This document shows positions 7,841-16,656 of a stretch of DNA of 64,000 nt, piece by piece; the first letter of the stretch is position 1; each line of letters begins with the position of its first letter. Source of the stretch: Loktanella atrilutea. GTDB lineage: Bacteria; Pseudomonadota; Alphaproteobacteria; Rhodobacterales; Rhodobacteraceae. The notes under the pieces are model-generated. The model was not told where the DNA came from. It searched no databases and was given only the letters and a program-made list of their open reading frames with translations. The stretch spans positions 682,001-746,000 of the forward strand of contig NZ_FQUE01000001.1 in NCBI RefSeq assembly GCF_900128995.1. The letters run 5' to 3'. A program made the translations under genes and the position numbers.

Positions 7841-8435
7841 GCAGCTTGGCCGCCAGCGCCCACATCACCAGTCCGATACCGGTGTCCAGCACCCGCCACG
7901 CGTGGGCGGACTGCATCACCGGTCCCATCAGACGCGCGCCATAGCCGAGGCTGAAGAAGAAGACGAAGGATGCCGCGACGGCGCCTGCGCCGAAGGCTGT
8001 CTTTGGCGCGGTCCCGTGAAAATCGGTCGAGATGGCGCCGATCAGGCCCAGCGTATCAAGATAGACATGTGGATTCAGCCAGGTGAAGGCGGCGGCAGTG
8101 GCCAGCGTCGGCCAGAGCCCGCGCGTCTGGCCCGCCAGCTGCAGCGCGTAATCCCCGCGCCATGCCGCGATCAGGCGCTGCAACCCGTAGACGACAAGGA
8201 ACGCGGCCCCCGCCAGCGCCATGACGCGCGGCAGACCGGGCCAGAGGGCGACGATCGCGCCGAACCCCAGCACGCCCGCCGTGATCAGCACCGCGTCGGA
8301 GGCGGCGCAGAACAGGCACAGCCAGAACACATGCGCCCGCGCCAGCCCCTGCCGCAGGACAAAGGCATTCTGCGCGCCGATGGCAAGGATCAGGGAAAAT
8401 CCCGTCGCGAATCCCGTCAGCGCCGCCGCGATCAT
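7833..8435 (-). CDS. LysE/ArgO-type amino-acid exporter
   Basis: A 200-residue inner-membrane protein with about six hydrophobic segments. The N-terminal signature GFSLILAIGAQNAFVLRQG is diagnostic of LysE/ArgO exporters, which export basic amino acids; the middle WLNPHVYLDTLG motif is also typical. It starts in an ATGA overlap with the stop of the upstream DUF502 gene, so the two are probably translated together. It converges with, and overlaps by 8 bp, the patatin gene. No LysG-type regulator is adjacent. Substrate identity (Lys/Arg) is inferred from the family. Confidence 0.92.
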   Translation of the reverse strand: MIAAALTGFATGFSLILAIGAQNAFVLRQGLARAHVFWLCLFCAASDAVLITAGVLGFGAIVALWPGLPRVMALAGAAFLVVYGLQRLIAAWRGDYALQLAGQTRGLWPTLATAAAFTWLNPHVYLDTLGLIGAISTDFHGTAPKTAFGAGAVAASFVFFFSLGYGARLMGPVMQSAHAWRVLDTGIGLVMWALAAKLLS

Positions 8436-9160
8436 GCGGTCACGGGCGGCAGCTTCGGATCCTTCGGGTTGGGATAGACGAGGCCGGCGGAAATCACGAG
8501 CTTGGCCGCGTCCTCCACCGTCATGTCAAGCACGATGACCTTGGACCGGGGCAGGAACAGCAGAAAGCCAGAGGTCGGGTTCGGCGTCGTCGGCAGGAAG
8601 ACGGTCGCGATCTCCTCGTCCCCGGGCAGGCGTGCGGCGATCTCTCCCTTCGCGGCGGTCGAAATGAAGGCGATGGCCCAAAGTCCATCTCGGGGATATT
8701 CGACGAGGCAGGCGTGATCGAAGGAGGTGTCGCGCTGGCTGAAGACTGTCTCTGCGATCTGCTTCACGCCGTTGTAGATGCTGCGCACGATGGGCGTGCG
8801 GTCGACGAGGCGCTCTCCTGCCCGGATGACGGCGCGCCCGATGTAGCCCTTGCCGATCCAGCCGACGATCACGGTGAAGACGAGGAAGATCACGACGCCG
8901 ATGCCGCGGACGTTGACGGCGATGGGCGGCGCGCCATCGGTGCCGAACCAGCGGTTGATCAGTGCGTCCGGGCGGTAGCGTCCGGGCACGAAGGGCCAGA
9001 CCCAGCCGTCGATCCAGCCCACGACCGTGTAGATCAGCCAGAAGGTCATCCCGATCGGGGCGACGATGATGAGGCCGGCCAGAAAGTTTCCGCGCAACCG
9101 CCCGATCAGGCCGGCACGGCGCGGACGCCTGATTTCTTCGGGATGGGGGTCGTGGCTCAT
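8432..9160 (-). CDS. DUF502 family membrane protein
   Basis: A 242-residue protein with two strong transmembrane helices near residues 30-50 and 95-115. It has the conserved DUF502 regions RTPIVRSIYNGVKQ and FLPTTPNPTSGFLLFLPR. The family occurs widely in bacteria and plant plastids and has no established biochemical role. The start was placed at MSHDPHPEE. A GTG start 27 bases upstream is possible. Its stop overlaps the start of the lysE-type gene by four bases (ATGA). Confidence 0.88.
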   Translation of the reverse strand: MSHDPHPEEIRRPRRAGLIGRLRGNFLAGLIIVAPIGMTFWLIYTVVGWIDGWVWPFVPGRYRPDALINRWFGTDGAPPIAVNVRGIGVVIFLVFTVIVGWIGKGYIGRAVIRAGERLVDRTPIVRSIYNGVKQIAETVFSQRDTSFDHACLVEYPRDGLWAIAFISTAAKGEIAARLPGDEEIATVFLPTTPNPTSGFLLFLPRSKVIVLDMTVEDAAKLVISAGLVYPNPKDPKLPPVTA

Positions 9161-9238
9161 GAACGGGTCCGTGCGAAGGTGTCGCACAGATATGCGGCGG
9201 CGCGGCGCTTCACAAGCGCGCGCGCACCGCCGGTCCCA

Positions 9239-10153
9239 TCATGATGCGGCGCTGCCCATTTCGATGGCGATTGCCGCGGCCAGACGCGCGTTGTTGCGCA
9301 CCAGCGCGATATTGGCGGTCAGCGACCGCCCGTCGGTCAGGGTAAAGATCCGGTCCAGCAGGAAGGGCGTGACGGCCTTCGCGCTGATGCCCTGCGCCTC
9401 TGCATCCGCCAGTGCCTCCGCGATGATCGGCGACAGGTCGGCGGCGGGAATTTCGTCCGCCTGCGCGATCGGGTTGCAGACCAGTTGCCCGCCGGGCAGA
9501 CCCATGACGTTGCGCACGACCATCGCGGTCGCGATGTCGCGGGCGGTGTCCATGCGCAGGGGCGCCGCCATGCCGCTGTCGCGCGACCAGAAGGCGGGCA
9601 GGGTGTCCTGACCATAGGCGATCACGGGAACGCCAAGGGTTTCAAGCACTTCGTAGGTCTTGTTGAGGTCGAGGATCGCCTTCGCCCCCGCCGCCACCAC
9701 GGTCACGGGCGTCTGCGCCAGCTCGTGCAGGTCGGCGCTGATGTCGAAGGTCGTCTCGGCCCCGCGATGCACGCCGCCGATGCCCCCCGTGGCAAAGACA
9801 GCGATGCCCGCCAGATGCGCCGCGATCATCGTGGCGGCCACGGTCGTGGCGCCGGTGCCGCCGATGGCGATGCAGGCGGCAAAATCGGCGCGGGACAGCT
9901 TGGCGACATCCTTTGCCTGACCCAGTGCCGTCAGCGCGTCATCCTCCAGCCCGATGTGCAGGGTGCCGTCGATCACCGCGATCGTGGCGGGCACGGCACC
10001 GGCGTCGCGCACGTCCTGTTCCACCAGACGCGCCGTCTCGACGTTCTGCGGATAGGGCATGCCGTGGGTGATGATGGTGCTTTCCAACGCCACGATGGCG
10101 GTGCCTGCATCCCGTGCGGTCTGCACTTCGGCGCTGAAGGTCATGGGGATCAT
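9239..10153 (-). CDS. psuG: Pseudouridine-5'-phosphate glycosidase PsuG
   Basis: A 304-residue cytosolic enzyme that cleaves the C-C glycosidic bond of pseudouridine 5'-phosphate to uracil and ribose 5-phosphate. Family blocks are clear: VALESTIITHGMPYPQN near the N-terminus, FAACIAIGGTGATTVAATM, FATGGIGGVHRGAE, and SRDSGMAAPLRMD later. The start is fixed by the ATGA overlap with the upstream kinase stop, so both proteins are probably made in a set ratio. Kinase then glycosidase is the standard two-step salvage of pseudouridine from RNA turnover. No dedicated nucleoside transporter adjoins. Confidence 0.96.
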   Translation of the reverse strand: MIPMTFSAEVQTARDAGTAIVALESTIITHGMPYPQNVETARLVEQDVRDAGAVPATIAVIDGTLHIGLEDDALTALGQAKDVAKLSRADFAACIAIGGTGATTVAATMIAAHLAGIAVFATGGIGGVHRGAETTFDISADLHELAQTPVTVVAAGAKAILDLNKTYEVLETLGVPVIAYGQDTLPAFWSRDSGMAAPLRMDTARDIATAMVVRNVMGLPGGQLVCNPIAQADEIPAADLSPIIAEALADAEAQGISAKAVTPFLLDRIFTLTDGRSLTANIALVRNNARLAAAIAIEMGSAAS

Positions 10154-11043
10154 AGGGGGGTCTCTCCGGATACGTAGGCGGCCGCGGCGTCGAGCGCGCG
10201 GGCAAGGGCGGCGCGGCGGTCGAGGCCCTGCCGTTCGGACGCGATATGCGCGGCCATGAAGGTGTCGCCGGCGCCGGTCACGCGGGTGACGAGGACGCTG
10301 GGCGGATGGGCGGTGATGACGTCGCCGGCGGTGCCTTCGGACGCGGCGCGCCCGCCGTCGGTGACCAGCACCCGGTGTGCGCCACGCGTCAGCAACGCCG
10401 CGCAAGCCTTTGCGCTGTCATCGAAATGCGTCTGGCACAGAAGACCCGCCTCTTCGAGGTTCACGTAAAGCGTGGCCGAGGGATGGCCGAGCAGCGCCAG
10501 CAGACGCTCGGCCTTGCCCGGGCTGGCCGGCGCGACCCGCAGATCGGCGCGCGCAAACAGCGGCGAGGTGGCGATGCTGCGCAGCAGATCTTCGGTCAGG
10601 TTGCCGTCGAGGGCGACGGACCCGGCGTAGGGCGCATCCGCGGTGCCAAGCCGTCCGTCGGACAGTGGCCGCAGGATCTTGTCGCCCGCCGCTTCCAGCG
10701 AATGGGCGTCGGCGATGGCGGCGATCAGGCCGTTCGCGGCTTCGATCGCCATGTACACGTCCGTCGGCAGATCGTCGGAGCGGTAGATGTGGTCACAGAT
10801 CAGCCCCATGCCCTGCGCCTCCGCCACCAGCGCGTCACCGTCCACGTCGCGGCCGATGACGGTCAGCAGGGCAGGGCTCAGGCCAAAACGCTTCAGCGTC
10901 ATCGCGATGTTCATGGCGACGCCGCCGGGCAGGCGGGTGATGCGCCCGGGCACGTCCGCCCCCGCCCGCATGTGGCTGGCGGTGCGGCCGATCACGTCCC
11001 ACAGGACGGAGCCGATGCAGATGATGTCAGGGGCGGCGCTCAT
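10150..11043 (-). CDS. psuK: PfkB-family kinase, probable pseudouridine kinase PsuK
   Basis: A 297-residue ribokinase-fold sugar/nucleoside kinase. The N-terminal motif GSVLWDVIGRTA and the GGVAMNIAMTLKRFG block precede the C-terminal PfkB signature RVTGAGDTFMAAHI, with catalytic Asp in GAGD. The psuG gene overlaps its stop by four bases, which gives the substrate: pseudouridine phosphorylated to its 5'-phosphate. The start follows AAAAGGG at good spacing. Other nucleoside specificity cannot be excluded from sequence alone. Confidence 0.92.
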   Translation of the reverse strand: MSAAPDIICIGSVLWDVIGRTASHMRAGADVPGRITRLPGGVAMNIAMTLKRFGLSPALLTVIGRDVDGDALVAEAQGMGLICDHIYRSDDLPTDVYMAIEAANGLIAAIADAHSLEAAGDKILRPLSDGRLGTADAPYAGSVALDGNLTEDLLRSIATSPLFARADLRVAPASPGKAERLLALLGHPSATLYVNLEEAGLLCQTHFDDSAKACAALLTRGAHRVLVTDGGRAASEGTAGDVITAHPPSVLVTRVTGAGDTFMAAHIASERQGLDRRAALARALDAAAAYVSGETPL

Positions 11044-11090
11044 GCGGCCCTTTTGGCGCGGCGGGTCGCCGCGCGCAAGGTGGAGCGGCG

Positions 11091-11891
11091 TCAGTCGGGA
11101 ACGGCCCAGGTCATGTTGGCCCAGAGCGTTTCCCACAGGGCGCCGGTTTCGGCGGCCAGATCCGCGGCGGGTTCGCGGATCAGCACGGCGTCCGCCATGT
11201 AGGTATAGCCGGGCTGCACCGGCACCGTGACCATGCCCTGATCGTCGGTCTTGAGGAAGGTTTGCGTGACCGTGCCGTCGGGGCTGCGGTCGTAGACCTC
11301 GAACCGAACGTTGGCGCGGGGCGCGTCGCCGTACCACAGCTGGAATTTCATGCCGTCCGCCAGATCGTCCGCATAGGGATTGGTCAGGGCCACGATCTCG
11401 GTTTCCAACCCGTCGCGCTGGTCGGCGCCCTGGCCGTCGCCCACGGCAACGAGCGACTTGGAATAGCGGGAATAGACCTCGCGAAAAGCCTCCTCGGCAA
11501 AGCCACGTTCGCGGTGGCGGTCGAGGATGCCGGGGAAATCCTTGTGTTCGGTGAAGCGCACGAAGGTGTCCCAGTCCTTGTAATCCACGGTCGCGTTCTG
11601 CGCCTGATAGACGAGGACGTTCAGCCCCTCCGGCGGATTCGGGATCTGGACGGCGGGAATGTCGCCCGTCCGGCCCGCGACGGGGCTGGCCGTGCCGTTC
11701 ACGACATCGTCAAACCGCACGAACCGCTGTGGCAGATAGGGCAGCTTCTGCCCGACGTAGTCCGAGCCGTTGACAATCTGGGCCATCAACGTAGCGTCCG
11801 GGTTCACCGTGTAGTCGAGCGGCTGCAGCCAGTATTCATGGGCGCTGACGGGCGACGCGAGCAGAGCAAGCATAAGGGTAAGACGACGCAT
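11091..11891 (-). CDS. DUF4198 periplasmic protein
   Basis: A 266-residue exported protein with a clean signal peptide (MRRLTLMLALLASPVSA, cleavage before HEYWLQP). The His-containing N-terminus HEYWLQP and a C-terminal Ig-like half match DUF4198, a family often found beside nickel/cobalt uptake genes. A ribosome site AAAGGA supports the start. The initiator codon overlaps head-to-head with that of the divergent HupE/UreJ-like gene, strongly suggesting a shared role in metal import. That role is inference from context, not demonstrated. Confidence 0.85.
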   Translation of the reverse strand: MRRLTLMLALLASPVSAHEYWLQPLDYTVNPDATLMAQIVNGSDYVGQKLPYLPQRFVRFDDVVNGTASPVAGRTGDIPAVQIPNPPEGLNVLVYQAQNATVDYKDWDTFVRFTEHKDFPGILDRHRERGFAEEAFREVYSRYSKSLVAVGDGQGADQRDGLETEIVALTNPYADDLADGMKFQLWYGDAPRANVRFEVYDRSPDGTVTQTFLKTDDQGMVTVPVQPGYTYMADAVLIREPAADLAAETGALWETLWANMTWAVPD

Positions 11892-13224
11892 GAAGAGTTC
11901 CTTTCGGGTTGATGGCAGGGTGTTCCTCCTGCGGCTGTTGTCAAGCTTTGCCCTGCTGACGCTCACGCTCGCGTCACCGGCTCGGGCGCACGAGGTGCTG
12001 CCGTCGATCACCGACATGACGCAGGACGGCGCGACGCTTGTCTTCGACATGCGGCTGAATATCGAAAGCTTTCTGGCCGGAATCGATCAGGACGCCGTCG
12101 CCGACACCGCCGAATCGGCGCAGGCGGCCACCTATGACGAACTGCGCGCCCTGCCTGCGGAAGAACTGGACACCCGGTTCCGCGACTTCTGGCCCGACAT
12201 GGCGGACAACATCACCGTGCAGGCGGGCGATACCGATCTTGCGCTGACCCTAACCGACGTGCAGGCGGCAGAGGTTGGCGACGAAAGCATCGCCCGCCAG
12301 TCCGCCATCCAGTTCACCGCCGCCCTGCCCGAAGGGGCCGACAGCGTGCGGATTGGCTGGATCCGCCCCTACGGCACGCTGGTCGTGCGTCAGATGGGGG
12401 TGGAGGACCCTTACGACGGCTTCCTCGAGGCCGGGCAGATGTCCGACCCGATCGTGCTGACGGGCGGCAATGCCATGGGGGCTGCGGCGACCTTCTTTTC
12501 CTACGTGCCGACGGGGTTCGACCATATCGTGCCGCTGGGCGTCGATCACATCCTCTTCGTGCTGGGCCTGTTCTTTCTGTCCACCCGCATGCGGCCGCTG
12601 CTGTGGCAGGTCAGCGCCTTCACGCTGGCGCATACGATCACGCTGGCGCTGGCGGCATTGGGCTACGTCACCGTTCCGGCCAGCATCGTGGAGCCGCTGA
12701 TCGCCCTGTCGATCGCCTATGTCGCGGTCGAGAACATCTTTCTGCGGACCCTGTCGCCCTGGCGGCCCTTCGTGATCTTCGGCTTCGGGCTGCTGCACGG
12801 GCTCGGCTTCGCCTCCGTCCTCGCGCAGTTCGGCCTGCCGGAGGCGAATTTCGTGCCCGCCCTGATCGGCTTCAACATCGGGGTCGAGATCGGGCAACTT
12901 TGCGTGATCGCGGTGGCTTACCTCTGCGTCTACATGGCGCGCGAATACAGCGAGAGGGGCGAGCGCAGCGGCATGGCGGCGGCGCTTTACATGGTGACGG
13001 CGGCGGTGGTGCTGGCCATCGCGATCCCGCTGTCGATCTGGGCGCCGGACCTGCTGGGCGACCTGTTCCCGCTGCTGGCGATCATCGCCGTCCTGCTGGG
13101 CCTGTCGGCGGTGGCGGTGAACGTGGGGCAGTACGACACCTATACCACGATGATCGCCATGCCCGCGTCGGTGCTGATCGCGCTGGTCGCGGTCTTCTGG
13201 GTGATCGAGCGCGTGTTCCTCTGA
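11890..13224 (+). CDS. HupE/UreJ_2 family membrane protein, probable Ni/Co permease
   Basis: A protein of up to 444 residues. A signal sequence (FLLRLLSSFALLTLTLASPARA) precedes HEVLPSITDM, then a ~170-residue extracytoplasmic domain, then about seven membrane helices. The membrane part begins GFDHIVPLGVDHILFVLGLFF, the His/Asp motif of the HupE/UreJ superfamily, followed by FTLAHTITLALA. HupE/UreJ proteins are thought to be secondary nickel or cobalt transporters. The ATG at 11890 overlaps the divergent DUF4198 start; a GTG at 11920 would give a more compact signal peptide, so the true start is uncertain. Confidence 0.87.
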   Translation: MKSSFRVDGRVFLLRLLSSFALLTLTLASPARAHEVLPSITDMTQDGATLVFDMRLNIESFLAGIDQDAVADTAESAQAATYDELRALPAEELDTRFRDFWPDMADNITVQAGDTDLALTLTDVQAAEVGDESIARQSAIQFTAALPEGADSVRIGWIRPYGTLVVRQMGVEDPYDGFLEAGQMSDPIVLTGGNAMGAAATFFSYVPTGFDHIVPLGVDHILFVLGLFFLSTRMRPLLWQVSAFTLAHTITLALAALGYVTVPASIVEPLIALSIAYVAVENIFLRTLSPWRPFVIFGFGLLHGLGFASVLAQFGLPEANFVPALIGFNIGVEIGQLCVIAVAYLCVYMAREYSERGERSGMAAALYMVTAAVVLAIAIPLSIWAPDLLGDLFPLLAIIAVLLGLSAVAVNVGQYDTYTTMIAMPASVLIALVAVFWVIERVFL

Positions 13225-13276
13225 CAGGCTTGCAACGGGGCGCGCCCGCGGCTATAGGGCGCGCACGTATCCCGCA

Positions 13277-13350
13277 GGCGGGGGCGGGTGAGGCGGGGAG
13301 ACATCCCGTCTGATCCACCGGTTGGGCCATTTCGGCCTGATACCCCCGCC
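13277..13350 (+). promoter_or_regulatory. Structured leader of rpsB
   Basis: GGCGGGGG (13277-13284) pairs perfectly with CCCCCGCC (13343-13350). Two smaller hairpins lie inside (one around CGGGGAGACATCCCG near 13294-13308; GGCC-ATTTC-GGCC at 13325-13337), giving a three-way junction that ends just before the ribosome site AAAAGGAT. Autoregulatory leaders are common for ribosomal protein genes; a role for S2 binding here is inferred. Confidence 0.4.
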
Positions 13351-13377
13351 GAGGCTAAACCGGAAAAGGATAAGACC

Positions 13378-14151
13378 ATGGCTCTTCCCGAGTTCTCCAT
13401 GCGTCAGCTGCTGGAAGCTGGCGTTCACTTCGGCCACCAGACCGCACGCTGGAACCCCAAGATGGGTGAATACATCTACGGCGCGCGCAACGGCATCCAC
13501 ATCATGGACCTGACGCAGACCGTTCCGATGCTGGATCAGGCCCTGCAGGTCATCCGTGACACCGTCGCCAAGGGCGGCCGCATCCTGTTCGTCGGCACCA
13601 AGCGTCAGGCGCAGGCCCCGATCAAGGACGCCGCAGAGAAATCCGCGCAGTTCTACATGAACCACCGCTGGCTGGGCGGCACGCTGACCAACTGGCAGAC
13701 CGTGTCCCAGTCGATCAACCGTCTGAAGCAGATCGACGAAGCCTCCGAGAACGGCTTTGCCGGCCTGACCAAGAAAGAGCGTCTGGGCATGGAGCGCGAG
13801 CAGGGCAAGCTGACCGCCTCGCTCGGCGGCATCCGCGAAATGGGCGGCGTGCCCGACCTGATCTTCGTCATCGACGTGAACAAGGAAGACCTTGCGATCC
13901 TCGAAGCGCAGAAGCTGGGCATCCCGGTCGTGGCCGTGGTCGACACCAACTGCTCGCCCAAGGGCGTCGACTACGTCATCCCCGGCAACGACGACGCCGC
14001 CCGCGCGATCCAGCTCTACTGTGACCTCGCCGCCCGCGCCGCCCTTGACGGCATGAGCGCGCAGCTGGGCGCCGCCGGCGTCGACATGGGCGCCATGGAA
14101 GAGCTGATGGCCGAGGAAGAGGCCGCCGGCCAGCAGACCGCCGACGCCTGA
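13378..14151 (+). CDS. rpsB: 30S ribosomal protein S2
   Basis: A 257-residue small-subunit ribosomal protein. It begins [29 protein letters not shown], the S2 signature, and contains the second conserved block [19 protein letters not shown] and [28 protein letters not shown]2 binds the 30S head/body junction and is needed for S1 attachment. The start follows AAAAGGAT. A tail rich in Glu and Ala ([17 protein letters not shown]) is typical for the group. It is followed 87 bp later by tsf, the standard rpsB-tsf arrangement, ending at a strong terminator. Confidence 0.99.
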   Translation: MALPEFSMRQLLEAGVHFGHQTARWNPKMGEYIYGARNGIHIMDLTQTVPMLDQALQVIRDTVAKGGRILFVGTKRQAQAPIKDAAEKSAQFYMNHRWLGGTLTNWQTVSQSINRLKQIDEASENGFAGLTKKERLGMEREQGKLTASLGGIREMGGVPDLIFVIDVNKEDLAILEAQKLGIPVVAVVDTNCSPKGVDYVIPGNDDAARAIQLYCDLAARAALDGMSAQLGAAGVDMGAMEELMAEEEAAGQQTADA

Positions 14152-14238
14152 GCGTCACGGACGGCTGCGACAAGATAGGGCAGGGGCCGTGCGCCTCTGC
14201 CCGTTTCAAATGAATTTCCCCACTTCAGGAGAGTGAGC

Positions 14239-15111
14239 ATGGCAATCACCGCTTCAATGGTCAAGGAACTGCGCGAATCCACCGGCGCAGGCATGATGGA
14301 CGCCAAGAAGGCGCTGACCGAGACCGACGGCGACATGGAAGCCGCGGTCGACTGGCTGCGCACCAAGGGTCTGGCCAAGGCCGCCAAGAAATCCGGTCGC
14401 ACCGCTGCCGAGGGCCTCGTCGCCGTGGCGACCGAAGGCGGCAAGGGCGTCGCCGTCGAGGTGAACTCCGAAACCGACTTCGTCGGTAAGAACGCCGACT
14501 TCCAGCGCATGGTCGGCAAGATCGCCACCGCCGCGATCGCGGTCGAGACGGTCGAAGAGCTGAAAGCCTCCTCCGTCGACGGCAAGACCATCGAGCAGAC
14601 CGTGACCGATGCCATCGCCGTGATCGGCGAGAACATGTCCGTGCGCCGCATGGCGACCGTGCACGGCACCAATGTCGTGTCCTACGTCCACAACTCCGTC
14701 GCACCCGGCATGGGCAGCATCGGCGTGCTGGTTGGCTTCGACGGCTCTGACGAAGGCTTCGCCCGTCAGGTCGCGATGCACATCGCCGCCGCCAACCCCG
14801 CCGCCCTGGGCGAGGCCGATCTGGACCCGGCCGTGGTCGAGAAGGAAAAGTCCGTGCAGATGGACATCGCCCGCGAGTCCGGCAAGCCGGAAGCGGTGAT
14901 CGAGAAGATGATCGTCGGCCGCATGGCGAAGTTCATGGCCGAATCGACCCTGATGGGTCAGGCCTTCGTCGTGAACCCCGACCTGACCGTCGAGAAGGCC
15001 GCCGAGGAAGCCGGCGTGAAAATTACCGGTTTCGTGCGTCTGGAAGTGGGCGAAGGCATCGCGGTGGAAAAGGAAGACTTCGCCGCCGAGGTCGCCAAGC
15101 TGAACGGCTGA
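14239..15111 (+). CDS. tsf: Elongation factor Ts
   Basis: A 290-residue guanine nucleotide exchange factor that regenerates EF-Tu-GTP. The N-terminal UBA-like domain contains [19 protein letters not shown]. The core EF-Tu-contacting block [14 protein letters not shown] follows near residues 73-86. The C-terminal [11 protein letters not shown] segment is also typical. The start at MAITASMV is preceded by AGGAG; a GTG two codons upstream is less likely. It is co-transcribed with rpsB and ends 23 bp before a perfect 10-bp terminator hairpin. Confidence 0.99.
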   Translation: MAITASMVKELRESTGAGMMDAKKALTETDGDMEAAVDWLRTKGLAKAAKKSGRTAAEGLVAVATEGGKGVAVEVNSETDFVGKNADFQRMVGKIATAAIAVETVEELKASSVDGKTIEQTVTDAIAVIGENMSVRRMATVHGTNVVSYVHNSVAPGMGSIGVLVGFDGSDEGFARQVAMHIAAANPAALGEADLDPAVVEKEKSVQMDIARESGKPEAVIEKMIVGRMAKFMAESTLMGQAFVVNPDLTVEKAAEEAGVKITGFVRLEVGEGIAVEKEDFAAEVAKLNG

Positions 15112-15133
15112 TTACTCAGATCCGATCGAAAGG

Positions 15134-15164
15134 GCGCGCCGGAGGTCTCTCCGGCGCGCTTTTT
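15134..15164 (+). terminator. rpsB-tsf operon terminator
   Basis: A perfect 10-bp stem GCGCGCCGGA / TCCGGCGCGC with loop GGTCTC is followed by TTTTT. It is positioned 23 bp after the tsf stop. Confidence 0.9.
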
Positions 15165-15220
15165 CGTGGGCTGTGCATGGGGCAGGGGGTTTCGGTTCGC
15201 CTGACGCGAACCGACCGGGC

Positions 15221-15268
15221 GGGGGGCTAGCCCCCCGCACCCCCCAAGGTATTTTCGACGAGAAGAAG
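15221..15268 (+). repeat. Hairpin plus 21-bp intergenic repeat, copy 2
   Basis: The palindrome GGGGGGCTAGCCCCCC (15221-15236) is followed by G plus GTATTTTCGACGAGAAGAAG (15248-15268). It lies between the convergent tsf and trkH genes. Confidence 0.8.
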
Positions 15269-15302
15269 GGGACCCGGCGCCGCGGCAACGGTTCGCGCGC
15301 GG

Positions 15303-16652
15303 TCAGCCGAGGTAAATCTGGCCCGCGGGATAGCGCACGCGCGGGACGCTGCGGGTGGCGAGGAAGAAGCCGATGGTCAGCGGGCCGACCCGGCCGATGA
15401 ACATGATGATCATGATCAGCGTCAGCCCGAAGGTGTCGAGTTGCGCGGTGGCCCCCCGCGACAGGCCGACGGTGCCGAAGGCCGAGGTCACTTCGAACAT
15501 CAGGTCGAGAAAGTTGCCGTCGTGGCTGATCGAGACCGCGAAGAGCCCCAGCGCCACCAGCAGCATGCTGACCGTGGTCAAGGCCATGACCTTCATGATC
15601 TCTTCCATCTTCAAGCTGCGGCCGAAGACGTGCAGCGTCGTCGAGCGGCGGAAGAAGGCCGCAGTGGCAAGGATCAGCACGATCAGCGTCGTGACCTTGA
15701 TGCCGCCGGCGGTGGAGGTGCTACCGCCGCCGACCAGCATCAGCAACATCGTCATCAGCGTCGTGCTGTCGTGCATTTCGGCGGTGTTGATCGTGTTGAA
15801 CCCGGCGGTGCGTGGCGTCACAGCCTGAAACCAGCTGGCCCAGAGCTTCGTCGCGGTGTCCGGCAGGTCGCCCAGCGTGCCGGGGTTGTTCCATTCCAGC
15901 GCCGCGAAGGTCACGAAGCCCCAGACGATCAGGGCCGCCGTGCCGACCAGCATCAGCTTGGAATGCAGGGTCAGCCGCGACCACTTGCGCTTCTGGTAGA
16001 TGTCGCCGACGACGATGAACCCGAGACCGCCGAGGATGAAGAGGGCGGGGATCACGATGTTCACCACCGGATCGCCGACGTAGAGGCTGAGGCTGCCGGG
16101 AAACAGCGCGAAACCCGCGTTGTTGAAGGCAGAGACCGCGTGGAAGGCGGAATACCAGAGGCCTTGCGCCCAGCCGAACTGCGGCACCCAGACCCAGGCC
16201 AGCGCCAGTACGCCGACCGCCTCGCACAGCAGGGCGACGGAGAAGATGATCCTGACCAGCACCGTGAGGTTGTTCAGCGTGGTCTGGTTCAGGTCCTCGC
16301 GCAGGATCAGGCGCTGCGGCATGCCGATGGGAATGCCCATCGCCGACAGCACCAGCACGGCGAAGGTCATCAGGCCAAGCCCGCCCAGCTGGATCAGGAC
16401 CATGATGACCGCCTCGCCGAAGAGGCTGAAGGTCGTGCCGATGTCCACCGTCGACAGGCCCGTCACGGTGACGGCAGAGGTCGAGATGAAGAGGGCGGTG
16501 AACAGGCTGATCTGCTCTTGCGTCGAGACCGGCAGCCAGAGCAGCAGGCCGCCCACAATCACCGATCCCAGATAGAGCAGCGCCAGCACCGCCGGCGGCG
16601 GAATGCGAAGGCTTTGCAGGTGCAGTCGGCCACGGGCGCGTTTCAGGTCCAT
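15303..16652 (-). CDS. trkH: TrkH/KtrB-type potassium uptake membrane subunit
   Basis: A 449-residue integral membrane protein of the Trk/Ktr/HKT superfamily, with four M1-P-M2 repeats. The four selectivity-filter regions are visible: TGLSTVDIG, FNNAGFALF, TPRTAGFNTI and FGTVGLSRG. It forms the K+ translocating dimer gated by the cytosolic RCK protein encoded directly upstream (4-bp gap, same strand). Size and filters fit KtrB/TrkH. The start MDLKRARG was chosen because upstream codons overlap the trkA stop. Confidence 0.93.
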   Translation of the reverse strand: MDLKRARGRLHLQSLRIPPPAVLALLYLGSVIVGGLLLWLPVSTQEQISLFTALFISTSAVTVTGLSTVDIGTTFSLFGEAVIMVLIQLGGLGLMTFAVLVLSAMGIPIGMPQRLILREDLNQTTLNNLTVLVRIIFSVALLCEAVGVLALAWVWVPQFGWAQGLWYSAFHAVSAFNNAGFALFPGSLSLYVGDPVVNIVIPALFILGGLGFIVVGDIYQKRKWSRLTLHSKLMLVGTAALIVWGFVTFAALEWNNPGTLGDLPDTATKLWASWFQAVTPRTAGFNTINTAEMHDSTTLMTMLLMLVGGGSTSTAGGIKVTTLIVLILATAAFFRRSTTLHVFGRSLKMEEIMKVMALTTVSMLLVALGLFAVSISHDGNFLDLMFEVTSAFGTVGLSRGATAQLDTFGLTLIMIIMFIGRVGPLTIGFFLATRSVPRVRYPAGQIYLG

Positions 16653-16656
16653 GGGA

